From NCBI GenBank assembly GCA_012518515.1, contig JAAYRZ010000132.1, forward strand, positions 20,795 through 84,794: a stretch of DNA of 64,000 nt, read 5' to 3'. This DNA is from Alcaligenaceae bacterium. GTDB taxonomy: Bacteria > Pseudomonadota > Gammaproteobacteria > Burkholderiales > Burkholderiaceae_B. Below are positions 36,787 to 46,507 of this stretch, one piece after another; position 1 is the stretch's first letter; every line of letters begins with the position of its first letter. The notes under the pieces were generated by a model that worked only from the letters and a program-made list of their open reading frames with translations, did not search any database and had not been told where the DNA came from. The position numbers were made by a program, and so were the translations under genes.

Positions 36787-39657
36787 TTATTCGTAAGCCT
36801 CAAGCGGCAAACATGTACATATGAGATTACGGTCACCATAGGCATTATCTACACGAGCCACTGGTGACCAATACTTAGTGTCCTGTTTTACTGATTGCGG
36901 ATAAGCTGCCTCTTGACGTCGATATGAATGAGGCCACTCATCCGCCACCAACATGGCCGCGGTATGCGGCGCATTGGTTAATACATTGTCCCTAGAGTCT
37001 GCCCGCCCCTCTTCAATCGCTGTAATTTCCTTGCGAATTTGAATCATGGCATCAATAAAACGATCCAATTCCTGCAGACTCTCTGACTCCGTCGGCTCGA
37101 TCATTAATGTACCTGGTACGGGAAAACTCATGGTAGGCGGATGAAAACCAAAATCAATCAACCGCTTAGCCACATCCTCTACATCAATACCAGAACGTTC
37201 CTTGAGCGGTCGAATATCAACGATACACTCATGGGCAACCCGTCCATTACGCCCAGTAAACAACAAAGGATAGTGTGCTGCTAAACGCTTGGCAATGTAA
37301 TTGGCATTTAATAAAGCCAACTTACTTGCACGGGTCAAGCCATACGCCCCCATCAGGCTAATATACATAAACGAGATAGGTAAAATACTCGCCGAACCAA
37401 AGGGGGCTGAGGCCACAGGACCGACCTCACCATCTTCGGGACTCATATAACCACGCTCGCTAAGTACCCCTGGCAGATAAGCCGCCAGATGTGAGCGCAC
37501 ACCTATCGGCCCAACACCAGGCCCTCCACCACCATGTGGAATACTAAAGGTCTTATGCAAGTTAAAATGCGATACGTCTGCACCAAACTTACCCGGTTTA
37601 GCTAAACCGACCATGGCATTCATGTTAGCGCCATCAAGATAAACCTGCCCACCTGCCTGATGTATCAACTCACATATATCAACAACAGCCTCTTCAAACA
37701 CACCATGTGTTGATGGGTAAGTAATCATCAAGGCAGAGAGATTATCGCCGACCTCTTGGATTTTATGCTTCAAATCCACAATATCAACGTTGCCATTAGT
37801 GTCTACAGCGACTACCTTTACCTTCATGCCGGCCAACACAGCTGAAGCAGGATTAGTTCCATGGGCAGAGGCAGGTATCAAGCAAACATCTCGTTGTCCC
37901 TGGCCCTGGGCTCGGTGATAAGCCTGAATTGCCAATAAGCCTGCATATTCCCCCTGAGCACCAGAGTTAGGCTGCAAACTAACGGCATCATAACCCGAAA
38001 TCTCACCTAACTGCTCGGCTAATCGTTGAAATATTTCCTGGTAACCTTGAGCTTGATCAAAAGGAGCAAAGGGATGAATATCTGCAAACTCGGGCCACGT
38101 CAAAGGAATCATCTCTGCAGTCGCATTTAGCTTCATCGTGCATGAACCCAAGGGAATCATGGTACGGTCTAGCGCCAAGTCCTTATCTGCCAAATGACGC
38201 ATATAACGCAGCATATCTGTCTCAGAACTGATTCTGGAAAAAATCGCTTGTGTCAAATAGGCACTTTGTCTAGCGAATGCAGCTGGTACGTGGACATCTG
38301 CCGTGTGCAACAAATGATTAATGGACGGACCACGAAGCCGAAGCGCCTCAGCAATAATATCAATAAGATCTTGGAGGTCCTCAAGAGTGACCGTTTCATC
38401 AAGTGAGATACCAAACTCATCATCAGAAACATCGCGTAAGTTGATTTCACGATCACGCGCAGCTTCTAAAATATTTTCTGCTTGCTCACTAGAGACAGTC
38501 AAGGTATCAAAAAAGCTCTTATTTTTAACACTTAAGCCCATCTGTAGCAAAGCTTCCCTCAAGACAGCCGTCAAAGCATAGACTCTGCCAGCAATTTCAC
38601 GAAGCCCTCGAGGACCATGGTACACAGCATACATACTAGCCATAATCGCAAGCAAAGCTTGAGCTGTACAGATATTAGAAGTCGCTTTTTCGCGGCGAAT
38701 ATGCTGCTCGCGAGTTTGCATGGCTAAACGTAATGCATGATTGCCGCTAGCATCCACTGATACGCCAACCAGACGTCCCGGCAAATTACGTCGGAAAGCA
38801 TCTTTACACGCCATAAATGCAGCATGAGGCCCACCATAGCCCATGGGCACGCCAAAGCGCTGACTATTACCAACAGCAATATCAGCTCCCCACTCACCGG
38901 GCGCTTTTAATAAGGCTAAAGCCAATAAATCCGTGGCTGCTATCACCAAGGCCTGATACTGATGGGCTTCCGCAACGACCTTGCTATAATCCAGCACCTC
39001 CCCCTCACTGCGAGGATATTGAAGCAGCACACCAAAACATTCAGGAATGCCCTCAAACTCATCCGCCACAAGAACCTCGTAGCCCAAAGCAGCTGCTCGT
39101 GTTAACACGACCTCTTGAGTTTGTGGATGACAAAACATGGACATAAAAAACGTATTGCTTTTGGATTTTGAGACTCGCTTTGCTAAGGTCATGGCCTCTG
39201 CCGCGGCAGTTCCCTCATCTAATAAAGAGGCATTAGCAACATCCAGTGCAGTAAGTTCGGTCACCATGGTCTGGAAATTCAATAACGCTTCTAGACGTCC
39301 CTGAGAAATCTCCGGTTGATATGGTGTATAGGCTGTGTACCAAGCTGGATTTTCAAGTATGTTCCGTAAAATCACCTGAGGGGTCAGAGTACCGTAATAA
39401 CCTTGACCGATGTAACTCCGAAAAACCTGATTTTGTGAGGCTATCGCTTTAAGCTCAGCTAACATATCAGCCTCGGAGCGAGACTTCTCTAATGCTAGAC
39501 TTTCTTTTAACAGAATATTTTCCGGGACAACTTCTGTTACTAAGGCATCTAGGCTCTCAACTCCCACTACATCGAGCATTTTCGCTATTTCAGCATCATT
39601 GGGCCCGATATGACGATAAACAAAAGACTGAGAAAGATCTTGAAACTTATGCAACAT
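36787..39657 (-). CDS. gcvP: Glycine dehydrogenase (decarboxylating), P protein
   Basis: GcvP is the PLP-dependent subunit of the glycine cleavage system that releases CO2 and passes the aminomethyl group to the lipoyl arm of GcvH. It is the single-chain form (about 956 residues). Motifs include [16 protein letters not shown] near the N-terminus, the PLP lysine segment [18 protein letters not shown] at about 670-690, and [11 protein letters not shown] upstream of it. The ATG at 39657 with GGTGG six bases before it is preferred over a TTG four codons earlier. A 155-base gap with a hairpin separates it from gcvH; dadA follows closely. Confidence 0.98.
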   Translation of the reverse strand: MLHKFQDLSQSFVYRHIGPNDAEIAKMLDVVGVESLDALVTEVVPENILLKESLALEKSRSEADMLAELKAIASQNQVFRSYIGQGYYGTLTPQVILRNILENPAWYTAYTPYQPEISQGRLEALLNFQTMVTELTALDVANASLLDEGTAAAEAMTLAKRVSKSKSNTFFMSMFCHPQTQEVVLTRAAALGYEVLVADEFEGIPECFGVLLQYPRSEGEVLDYSKVVAEAHQYQALVIAATDLLALALLKAPGEWGADIAVGNSQRFGVPMGYGGPHAAFMACKDAFRRNLPGRLVGVSVDASGNHALRLAMQTREQHIRREKATSNICTAQALLAIMASMYAVYHGPRGLREIAGRVYALTAVLREALLQMGLSVKNKSFFDTLTVSSEQAENILEAARDREINLRDVSDDEFGISLDETVTLEDLQDLIDIIAEALRLRGPSINHLLHTADVHVPAAFARQSAYLTQAIFSRISSETDMLRYMRHLADKDLALDRTMIPLGSCTMKLNATAEMIPLTWPEFADIHPFAPFDQAQGYQEIFQRLAEQLGEISGYDAVSLQPNSGAQGEYAGLLAIQAYHRAQGQGQRDVCLIPASAHGTNPASAVLAGMKVKVVAVDTNGNVDIVDLKHKIQEVGDNLSALMITYPSTHGVFEEAVVDICELIHQAGGQVYLDGANMNAMVGLAKPGKFGADVSHFNLHKTFSIPHGGGGPGVGPIGVRSHLAAYLPGVLSERGYMSPEDGEVGPVASAPFGSASILPISFMYISLMGAYGLTRASKLALLNANYIAKRLAAHYPLLFTGRNGRVAHECIVDIRPLKERSGIDVEDVAKRLIDFGFHPPTMSFPVPGTLMIEPTESESLQELDRFIDAMIQIRKEITAIEEGRADSRDNVLTNAPHTAAMLVADEWPHSYRRQEAAYPQSVKQDTKYWSPVARVDNAYGDRNLICTCLPLEAYE

Positions 39658-39721
39658 AGGAACCACCAATATAAAAAGAGTTCAAGCCACAAAATAAGCT
39701 AAAGTGAGTGACCTCAAAAAG

Positions 39722-39802
39722 CAAAAAAGCTTAGAAAGGCTCAGCAGTTAAGACATGGTTGACATTCAGTTCTACCAGCCTAACCACTGCCCCTTCTAAG
39801 CT
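39722..39802 (-). terminator. Terminator-like hairpin between gcvH and gcvP
   Basis: Arms 39728-39736 and 39794-39802 are perfectly complementary over nine bases, and complementarity continues imperfectly inward through about 39750 and 39781. On the minus strand the stem is followed by TTTTTT (39723-39728). It looks like an intrinsic terminator or attenuator 22 bases after gcvH. Confidence 0.6.
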
Positions 39803-39824
39803 CAGTGCGATTGATTTAGCGTTA

Positions 39825-40199
39825 TTATTCTTGTTCTGATAAATAAGCAGTTGCATCCAAAAGATTATCAAGATCTTCAGGATTATCAACTATCATCTTA
39901 AAAATCCAGTGCTCGTGAGCATCATCATTAATCAAATTTGGTTCGGCATCTAACGCCTCATTAAACTCAATAATTTCACCTGACACTGGGGCGTAGATAT
40001 CAGAGGCAGCCTTAACTGACTCAACAACGGCAACCTGATCGCCAGCCGCGACCTTATTACCCACTTCAACCTCACCCACAAAAACTAAATCACCTAATTG
40101 GTCCTGGGCATTATCAGTAATACCTACGATATAAGCATCACCGTCGGCTTTGATCCATTCATGCGATGAACTGTACTTTCGATCGTTTGGTAAAGACAT
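39825..40199 (-). CDS. gcvH: Glycine cleavage system H protein
   Basis: GcvH is the 124-residue lipoyl carrier that shuttles the aminomethyl intermediate between GcvP, GcvT and the L protein. The lipoylated lysine lies in VVESVKAASDIYAPVSGE, at about residue 63, the standard motif. The N-terminus (YSSSHEWIKADGD) is typical. It lies between gcvT (129-base gap) and gcvP (167-base gap holding a hairpin), so the amounts of the three proteins may be separately tuned. Confidence 0.98.
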   Translation of the reverse strand: MSLPNDRKYSSSHEWIKADGDAYIVGITDNAQDQLGDLVFVGEVEVGNKVAAGDQVAVVESVKAASDIYAPVSGEIIEFNEALDAEPNLINDDAHEHWIFKMIVDNPEDLDNLLDATAYLSEQE

Positions 40200-40328
40200 T
40201 TAACTCTCCTTAATAAAATAGAGTGTTTCCAGCTTTTGAAAACTGTGTAAAAAAACGATAGGCCAATTTTAAATCAATTTAACATTTAATAGGGACTTAG
40301 TTTTAAGGAGCACTTATATCCTTTCTAA

Positions 40329-41417
40329 TCAAGACCTTAGCTTACGCAAAAAAGGTAAATCAACCACAGTCGCAGCGAACCATTTACCACGAATTTCGAC
40401 TTTAACAGCATCACCGGCACTGACACCAATCGGCAAACGAGCCAATGCGATTGAACAACCAAGTGTTGGAGACATCGTACCACTGGTGATAACCCCCTCT
40501 CCTACAGGAGTCCAAACTTTCATAGAGGCGCGCATCACACCTCGCTCATTTAACTTAAGACCTAAAAAAGCATTTGCAATTGGTGTATCAGTAATAGCAG
40601 AGCGACCGATAAAATTACGTTTCTCATCTTTTAAGCTGACAGTCCACGATAAACCTGCCTGAGATGGCTGGGTTGTCATATCCATATCACTGCCATACAG
40701 GTTCAGTCCTGCCTCTAATCGCAGAGTATCTCGAGCTCCTAGACCACAAGGCCTAACTCCGACCTCAAGTAAATCTTGCCACAAACTATACACCTGAGCG
40801 GCAGGCAAAGTAATTTCCACCCCGTCTTCACCCGTATAACCAGTCCGTGCAATCATAACCTCTGCCTCAACAAAGCCGGAATCAAAGGGCGTAAAATCAT
40901 CAGCCTCACGCCACTGAGGACGAGCTTGCCATAGCTTTTTGCGTGCATTAGGGCCTTGCACCGCCAGGACCGCTAAATCATCACGACGCGTCATGTTTAA
41001 CTGCAAATTACTTTGCTGAATTTGTTCTTTGATCCACAACACATCACTCTCGGCAGTACCTGCATTAACAACAAGCAACCACCGCTGCTCATCAATATAA
41101 TACACAATTAAATCATCAACTACCCCGCCTGTTTCGTTGAGCATACACGTATAAAGTGCCCTACCCTTGCGACCTTTGATTTTATCAACGTCATTAGCCA
41201 GTAAATAGCGTAAAAACGGTAACGCATCCGGCCCCTCAATAAAAACATTCAGAATATGGGAGATATCAAAGACACCAGCATCCTTACGAACGGCATGATG
41301 CTCTTCGATTTGAGAACCATAAGCGACTGGCATTGACCAACCGCTAAAGTCGACCATCTTAGCTCCCATGTCTAGGTGTATCTGATGAAGTGGGGTTTTC
41401 TTTAGATGATCTGACAT
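40329..41417 (-). CDS. gcvT: Glycine cleavage system T protein (aminomethyltransferase)
   Basis: GcvT transfers the one-carbon unit from the GcvH lipoyl arm to tetrahydrofolate, releasing ammonia. The 362-residue protein has KTPLHQIHLDMGAKMVDFSGW at its start, the folate-site region FDISHILNVFIEGPDA near 48-63, and the RTGYTGEDGVEI motif at about 190-201. A GAGGTGA ribosome-binding site lies just before the ATG at 41417. It is the first gene of gcvT-gcvH-gcvP-dadA. I see no glycine riboswitch in the upstream 369 bases, though an AT-rich inverted repeat there may be an operator. Confidence 0.97.
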   Translation of the reverse strand: MSDHLKKTPLHQIHLDMGAKMVDFSGWSMPVAYGSQIEEHHAVRKDAGVFDISHILNVFIEGPDALPFLRYLLANDVDKIKGRKGRALYTCMLNETGGVVDDLIVYYIDEQRWLLVVNAGTAESDVLWIKEQIQQSNLQLNMTRRDDLAVLAVQGPNARKKLWQARPQWREADDFTPFDSGFVEAEVMIARTGYTGEDGVEITLPAAQVYSLWQDLLEVGVRPCGLGARDTLRLEAGLNLYGSDMDMTTQPSQAGLSWTVSLKDEKRNFIGRSAITDTPIANAFLGLKLNERGVMRASMKVWTPVGEGVITSGTMSPTLGCSIALARLPIGVSAGDAVKVEIRGKWFAATVVDLPFLRKLRS

Positions 41418-41786
41418 ATGTCACCTCTAGTCTTTAAGTGTTGTTTTTTTAACTACCTAATAACTTATCGTACCGCAATCAACTCTACTCAATAAATACA
41501 GGCATACCCTGTTTATTAAAACTAAATTAAATCGCAACTGAGTCCACACAGGCTGTATCCTCTTTGATAAAACCAGTTTTTCAAAGATTAGCAATATCTG
41601 ATTTTCAACCACCAAATTAGATATATTTGTTTTTAGCTACTGTTTTCTGTTATCGTGATCGCTCAATGGTCACATTCAATTAACTATAAATTCTAATAAA
41701 TATGCAATAAATTCCTCTTACAATCCACCTATGATGTTTTGAAGTAAGAGTCTGTTGATTGCAACCACTATAGGAGATCTATAACG
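41418..41786. other. Divergent gcvT / GrlR-like intergenic region
   Basis: This is the only gap over 300 bases. It is AT-rich and has no supported reading frame, tRNA or glycine-riboswitch-like core on the gcvT side. It contains an imperfect inverted repeat at 41491-41517 (AATAAA..CAGG against CCTG..TTTATT with a two-base bulge), which could be an operator or small hairpin about 75 bases upstream of gcvT, and a GTGA...TCAC dyad near 41655-41673. An AGGAG at 41772-41776 is the ribosome-binding site of the small downstream gene. Promoters for both divergent genes should lie here, but none stands out. Confidence 0.5.
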
Positions 41787-42122
41787 ATGGACAATGGTTT
41801 CTACGCTACCCTAGTTGAGGGCTCAGTCGCACAAGCCGGTATTACGGTAATTGAAGACAGTCGCATCCGGGGAGGTGATGCCGAGTTTTTATATTCGGGC
41901 ACTATTTCCATAAGCGGTGACAATGTTGTTGCTAATTTACGTTTCCGCTCATACATCTCTAGCGGTGACAATAACTTCTTCGACTTTACTGAACGTGATT
42001 TTGAATTATCGCTTACTGGCCAAGTCACTGATCAAGGCTTCCGCGTCACTGGCTATAGCCCTAGTGGACGTGAAATGGTCATTTTAGGCAAGCGCTTATC
42101 TGCTCTTGATTTCAGTGACTAG
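41787..42122 (+). CDS. Small GrlR-like regulatory protein
   Basis: This 111-residue acidic protein has no signal peptide or membrane segment. Its pattern (short N-terminal strand NGFYATLVEG, then GGDAEFLYSGTISISGDNVVANLRFR and alternating polar/hydrophobic strands) resembles the beta-barrel GrlR family, first known as the negative regulator of the LEE type III secretion island that binds GrlA. GrlR-like genes also occur outside pathogenicity islands, and no secretion genes are seen here, so the role is unknown. It has its own AGGAG site and a terminator after it and appears to be a single-gene unit. Confidence 0.6.
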   Translation: MDNGFYATLVEGSVAQAGITVIEDSRIRGGDAEFLYSGTISISGDNVVANLRFRSYISSGDNNFFDFTERDFELSLTGQVTDQGFRVTGYSPSGREMVILGKRLSALDFSD

Positions 42123-42166
42123 TTAACTTAACGCACTGATTTTTTTTGAGCTTTAGCTACTCAAAT

Positions 42167-42199
42167 AGGGTACTTCGATAATCATTGGGGTACCCTTTT
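42167..42199 (+). terminator. Terminator after the GrlR-like gene
   Basis: A 7-bp stem with a GGTACC-rich core (42167-42173 with 42190-42196, 16-base loop) is followed on the plus strand by TTTT. It lies 45 bases after the stop codon and may also end the convergent flavoprotein transcript. Confidence 0.6.
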
Positions 42200-42227
42200 A
42201 AATTGCTTATTGAATCGGCTCGTCTCA

Positions 42228-43472
42228 CTAGGTGGAAGCTGCCATCGCCTCAGCACAAACAACGGCACTAGACCATGCCCATTGAAAATTATAGCCACCA
42301 AGCCATCCTGTCATATCAACCGCCTCACCGATAAAATACAATCCGGCCACCTGCTTGGCTTCCATTGTTTTTTGCTCTAGTCCTGCTGTATCGACCCCGC
42401 CCCTCATGGCCTCAGCTTTTTTATAACCAGCCGTGCCACTTGGCGTAACTGACCAATTTTCAATCGCGTTGGCTAATTCTCTTAAGGTTTTATCTGATAC
42501 TTCAGCTATTTTAATGTCATTTTTAAAGCCTTCTTGTTCTGGCCATAATTGAGCAAAACGTTTTGGCCAAATAGTACTTAAGATAGTCATTAACTGTTGT
42601 TTTGCCGTGCGCTTTTCTTCCAATAACCAAGATTCATTATTGCTCTGATGATTAAGGTTTAAATAAATAGCTGATTGTCCATCCCAATACGATGAAATTT
42701 GTAATATACCGGGGCCTGACAAACCACGATGCGTAAAAAGGACATCCTCAATAAAAGACTGAGCCTTTTTACCCGGCGCATTAGCAATACGTACTTCTAA
42801 GGACAAGCCCGAAAGCTCTGAATACTTTCGCCATTGCTCGGTGGTAAAGACCAAAGGAACTAAAGCTGGTCTCGGCTCAATGACTTTCAAAGCAAACTGT
42901 CTAGCCACATGCAGAGCAAAGTCTGTAGCACCTAGTGCAGGAATTGCCATGCCACCAGTCGCGATCACCAACTTATGTGCTGTCAACAGTCCAGCAGAGC
43001 TCTGCAGAGCGTAAAGCGGTTGAGATTCAGTGCTCTCTGTACGTTCAATACTTTTTACAGTACAAGGCATACGCCAACGCACCCCTGCCTGAGCGCATTC
43101 ATTTTTTAATAAGTCAATAATATCTTGAGCACTCTCATCACAAAATAATTGGCCTTTGTGTTTTTCATGCCAAGGTATTTGATAGCGCTCAAGCAACTCA
43201 AGGAAATCACTTGGTTTATAACGATTTAATGCATAGCGTGCAAAACGTGGATTTTGTGATACATAATTCTCCCACGTAGCACCGATATTAGTGAAATTAC
43301 AACGACCACCACCGGAAATCCGGATTTTTTCACCTAGTTTCTGGGCGTGATCGAGCAATTGAACAGACAGTCCCGCTGCAGCTGCGCGAGCGGCGCACAT
43401 CATGCCCGCCGCTCCAGCACCTATAATGATGACATCACTATGACTGTCAGAACCTAGCTTAGAAGGTAGCAT
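42228..43472 (-). CDS. yhiN: YhiN/HI0933-type FAD-dependent oxidoreductase
   Basis: This 414-residue flavoprotein belongs to the HI0933-like (YhiN) family, whose reaction is not established. The FAD-binding motif DVIIIGAGAAGMMCAARAAAAG lies at about 13-34 (GxGxxG), followed by the family segment GEKIRISGGGRCNFTN at about 47-62. The C-terminal YFIGEAVDMTGWLGGYNFQWAWSSA motif near 382-406 closes the FAD site. It starts 27 bases after the upstream decarboxylase stop and is probably co-transcribed with it. Confidence 0.93.
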   Translation of the reverse strand: MLPSKLGSDSHSDVIIIGAGAAGMMCAARAAAAGLSVQLLDHAQKLGEKIRISGGGRCNFTNIGATWENYVSQNPRFARYALNRYKPSDFLELLERYQIPWHEKHKGQLFCDESAQDIIDLLKNECAQAGVRWRMPCTVKSIERTESTESQPLYALQSSAGLLTAHKLVIATGGMAIPALGATDFALHVARQFALKVIEPRPALVPLVFTTEQWRKYSELSGLSLEVRIANAPGKKAQSFIEDVLFTHRGLSGPGILQISSYWDGQSAIYLNLNHQSNNESWLLEEKRTAKQQLMTILSTIWPKRFAQLWPEQEGFKNDIKIAEVSDKTLRELANAIENWSVTPSGTAGYKKAEAMRGGVDTAGLEQKTMEAKQVAGLYFIGEAVDMTGWLGGYNFQWAWSSAVVCAEAMAAST

Positions 43473-43499
43473 CAGAGCACTTCTGCATAAAAAATAGCA

Positions 43500-45764
43500 C
43501 TACTCATCATCTGCTAAGCAATCAACATAATATCGCACGGTGCCGTCCTCAAGCACCTCCGTACTTAAGCCGTGAACAATGGTTTCAAAGCCTGGGAAGG
43601 CCACATTGAACTCACACGCAAACTTGAGATAATCCACGATCGTCGGGTTAAATCTCTCACCCGGAATCAGCAAAGGAATACCCGGTGGGTATGGCGTAAG
43701 TAAAACGGCCGTAATCCTACCCTCTAAGTTGTCAATATCGACTCGTTCAATCTCACGACGCGTCATTTTATTGAAAGCATCAGCAGGACGCATCGCTGCT
43801 TCCATCTCACTTAAGTACACTTCTGTGGTGATGCGCGCCAAATCATGACGACGGTAAGCCTCATGTGCTAATTGGCACAGCTCACCCAAACCCATCTTTT
43901 CATAGCGTGGGTACTGCTTAACAAAATCAGGCATGCAACGCCATAATGGCTGATTACGATCGTAGTCATCTTTAAATTGCTGCAATGCAGTCACCAAGGT
44001 ATTCCAACGGCCCTTAGTGATCCCAATAGTGAACATGATGAAGAAACTATAAAGACCCGTTTTCTCTACTACAATACCGTGCTCAGCCAAATACTTACTA
44101 ACTAAACCAGCAGGGATTCCCGTGTCACCGAACTCACCATTAATATCCAATCCTGGCGTGATAATAGTGGCTTTAATCGGATCGAGCATAGTAAAGCCTT
44201 CACTGATGTTGGCAAAGCCATGCCACTCAGCGTCTGGCTCTAGCAACCAATCATCTTGCTCACCAATATCATCATGGGTCATACGAGGAGGTCCCCATAC
44301 CTTAAACCACCATTCATCCTTACCATAATCAGAGGCCACCTTACGCATCGCACGGCGGAAGTCCATCGACTCACGAATACTTTCCTCGACCAATGCAGTA
44401 CCGCCGGGAGGCTCCATCATCTGTGCCGCTACATCACACGACGCAATGATTGCGTACTGTGGTGAAGTGGACGTATGCATCAAAAATGCTTCGTTGAAAA
44501 TATTACGGTCGAGCTTACGTGTCTCAGACTCCTGCACCACAATTTGCGATGCTTGCGATAAACCCGCTAACAATTTATGAGTAGAGTGTGTGGCAAAAAT
44601 CAGTGGCTCTTGAGGACGTGGACGGTTCTCACCGATCGCGTGCATATTTTCATAAAACTCATGAAATGAGGCATGAGGTAGCCAAGCCTCATCGAAATGC
44701 AAGTTATCGATAGTATTACCTAACTTCTCCTTGATCATCTCGACGTTATATAAAATACCATCATAAGTACCTTGAGTTAAGGTCAGGATACGTGGCTTTT
44801 TACGTAATGCCTCACGGGCAAAGGGATTAGCTTCTATCTTGGCAGCAATACTCTCAGGCTCAAACTCAGATAGTGGAATAGGACCAATAATGCCTAAATG
44901 ATTTCGGGTCGGGCGTAAAAATACCGGGATCGCCCCAGTCATGGTAATCGAGTGCAAAATTGATTTATGGCAATTACGATCGACCACTACAATATCGCCC
45001 TCAGCCACATTGCCATGCCAGACAATCTTATTGGAGGTAGAGGTACCATTCGTCACAAAATAGCAATGATCTGCCTTAAAAATTCGTGCGGCATTACGCT
45101 CAGACTCGGCCACAGGTCCTGTATGGTCCAGTAGTTGTCCCAACTCCTCGACTGCATTACAGACATCAGCTCGCAACATATTCTCACCAAAAAACTGATG
45201 AAACATTTGTCCTACCGGGCTCTTTAAAAATGCAACGCCACCTGAGTGCCCAGGGCAATGCCAAGAGTACGAACCATCCTGAGCGTAATTAACCAATGCT
45301 CGGAAAAAAGGCGGCGCCAAGGTATCTAAATACTTCTTCGCTTCATGAATAATATGACGTGCAACAAACTCTGGCGTATCCTCGAACATATGGATAAAAC
45401 CATGTAATTCACGCAAAATATCATTAGGAATATGCTCAGTGGTACGAGTTTCACCATGTAAATAAATGGGGATCTCGTCATTACGAAAACGCAATTCGGC
45501 AATAAAAGCCCGCAGATGACGAATCGCACTCGCAACCTCTTCTGGTGAGTCCGAATCAAACTCTTCATCATCAATTGATAAAATAAATGCACTAGCCCGA
45601 CTCTGTTGCTGCACGAAGGAAGTCAGGTCACCGTAACTGGTAACTGGTAAAACCTCCATGCCCTCGGTTTCAATGGCGTCAGCTAAAGCTCGAATACCAA
45701 AACCGGAAGCACTGTCCGAACGAAAATCTTCGTCAATAATAACGATAGGAAAACGGAATTTCAT
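43500..45764 (-). CDS. Arginine/lysine/ornithine decarboxylase, acid-inducible type
   Basis: This PLP-dependent basic amino acid decarboxylase has about 754 residues, the length of E. coli AdiA (755). It has the N-terminal wing domain, the motif VVDRNCHKSILHS near 255-267, the PLP lysine in ATHSTHKLLAGLSQAS at about residue 397, and the C-terminal PYPPGIPLLIPGE signature. The family decarboxylates arginine, lysine or ornithine, consuming a proton and giving agmatine, cadaverine or putrescine; substrate cannot be decided here, and no adjacent antiporter is seen, so polyamine synthesis is as likely as acid resistance. The ATG at 45764 has AGGGG six bases upstream. The dcd gene precedes it. Confidence 0.93.
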   Translation of the reverse strand: MKFRFPIVIIDEDFRSDSASGFGIRALADAIETEGMEVLPVTSYGDLTSFVQQQSRASAFILSIDDEEFDSDSPEEVASAIRHLRAFIAELRFRNDEIPIYLHGETRTTEHIPNDILRELHGFIHMFEDTPEFVARHIIHEAKKYLDTLAPPFFRALVNYAQDGSYSWHCPGHSGGVAFLKSPVGQMFHQFFGENMLRADVCNAVEELGQLLDHTGPVAESERNAARIFKADHCYFVTNGTSTSNKIVWHGNVAEGDIVVVDRNCHKSILHSITMTGAIPVFLRPTRNHLGIIGPIPLSEFEPESIAAKIEANPFAREALRKKPRILTLTQGTYDGILYNVEMIKEKLGNTIDNLHFDEAWLPHASFHEFYENMHAIGENRPRPQEPLIFATHSTHKLLAGLSQASQIVVQESETRKLDRNIFNEAFLMHTSTSPQYAIIASCDVAAQMMEPPGGTALVEESIRESMDFRRAMRKVASDYGKDEWWFKVWGPPRMTHDDIGEQDDWLLEPDAEWHGFANISEGFTMLDPIKATIITPGLDINGEFGDTGIPAGLVSKYLAEHGIVVEKTGLYSFFIMFTIGITKGRWNTLVTALQQFKDDYDRNQPLWRCMPDFVKQYPRYEKMGLGELCQLAHEAYRRHDLARITTEVYLSEMEAAMRPADAFNKMTRREIERVDIDNLEGRITAVLLTPYPPGIPLLIPGERFNPTIVDYLKFACEFNVAFPGFETIVHGLSTEVLEDGTVRYYVDCLADDE

Positions 45765-45870
45765 GTACAACCCCTATGGTTTATGAGCTAATTCCAAAAG
45801 ACAAAACATAGCACAAGTACAGAACCGGTGCTAATAATTGCGGTAAAGATTTCTTGTGAAGAGAAATAAA

Positions 45871-46434
45871 TTAGGTCTTTGGCAAAGTAACACCGGTTTG
45901 ACCCTGATACTTACCCTGACGGTCCCTATAAGAGACCTCGCAGACCTCATCGCCTTCAAAAAATAGCATTTGAGCGCAGCCTTCACCGGCATAAATTTTG
46001 GCAGGTAAAGGCGTAGTATTGGAGAATTCCAAAGTCACATGGCCTTCCCACTCAGGCTCCAAGGGAGTGACATTAACAATAATGCCACAACGAGCGTAAG
46101 TACTCTTGCCCAAGCAAATAGTCAACACACTACGGGGAATACGAAAATACTCTACCGTACGAGCCAAGGCAAAGGAGTTCGGTGGAATAATGCACACATC
46201 GCCCTCAAAGTCGACGAATGACTTCTCATCAAAGGCCTTTGGGTCAACTACGCTGGAATTAATGTTGGTAAAAATCTTAAATTCACGAGCACAGCGCACA
46301 TCATAGCCATAACTACTGGTACCGTAACTAACGATTTTCTCACCATTTACCTGACGCACCTGACCTGGCTCATAGGGTTCAATCATGCCCTTAGCTGCTG
46401 CCTCGCGAATCCAACGATCGTTTTTAATACTCAT
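45871..46434 (-). CDS. dcd: dCTP deaminase
   Basis: Dcd deaminates dCTP to dUTP, which feeds dTTP synthesis. The 187-residue protein is the trimeric monofunctional type, with the catalytic region [31 protein letters not shown] at about 108-138 and the C-terminal [15 protein letters not shown] lid. It is preceded by tamB and followed by the decarboxylase, with gaps of 73 and 106 bases. Functional links to either neighbour are not apparent; I recall dcd near mrp and metG in related genomes. Confidence 0.97.
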   Translation of the reverse strand: MSIKNDRWIREAAAKGMIEPYEPGQVRQVNGEKIVSYGTSSYGYDVRCAREFKIFTNINSSVVDPKAFDEKSFVDFEGDVCIIPPNSFALARTVEYFRIPRSVLTICLGKSTYARCGIIVNVTPLEPEWEGHVTLEFSNTTPLPAKIYAGEGCAQMLFFEGDEVCEVSYRDRQGKYQGQTGVTLPKT

Positions 46435-46507
46435 GGCTTCCTACTCAAAATCAATGCTGTAAAATTGTTCAATGCATTAGTTTACATGCTCTGCTATCCG
46501 CCGTGGG

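Noticed and set aside
41418-41640. Glycine riboswitch before gcvT
   Set aside because: I looked for the conserved core on the minus strand and did not recognise it; only short AT-rich dyads are present.
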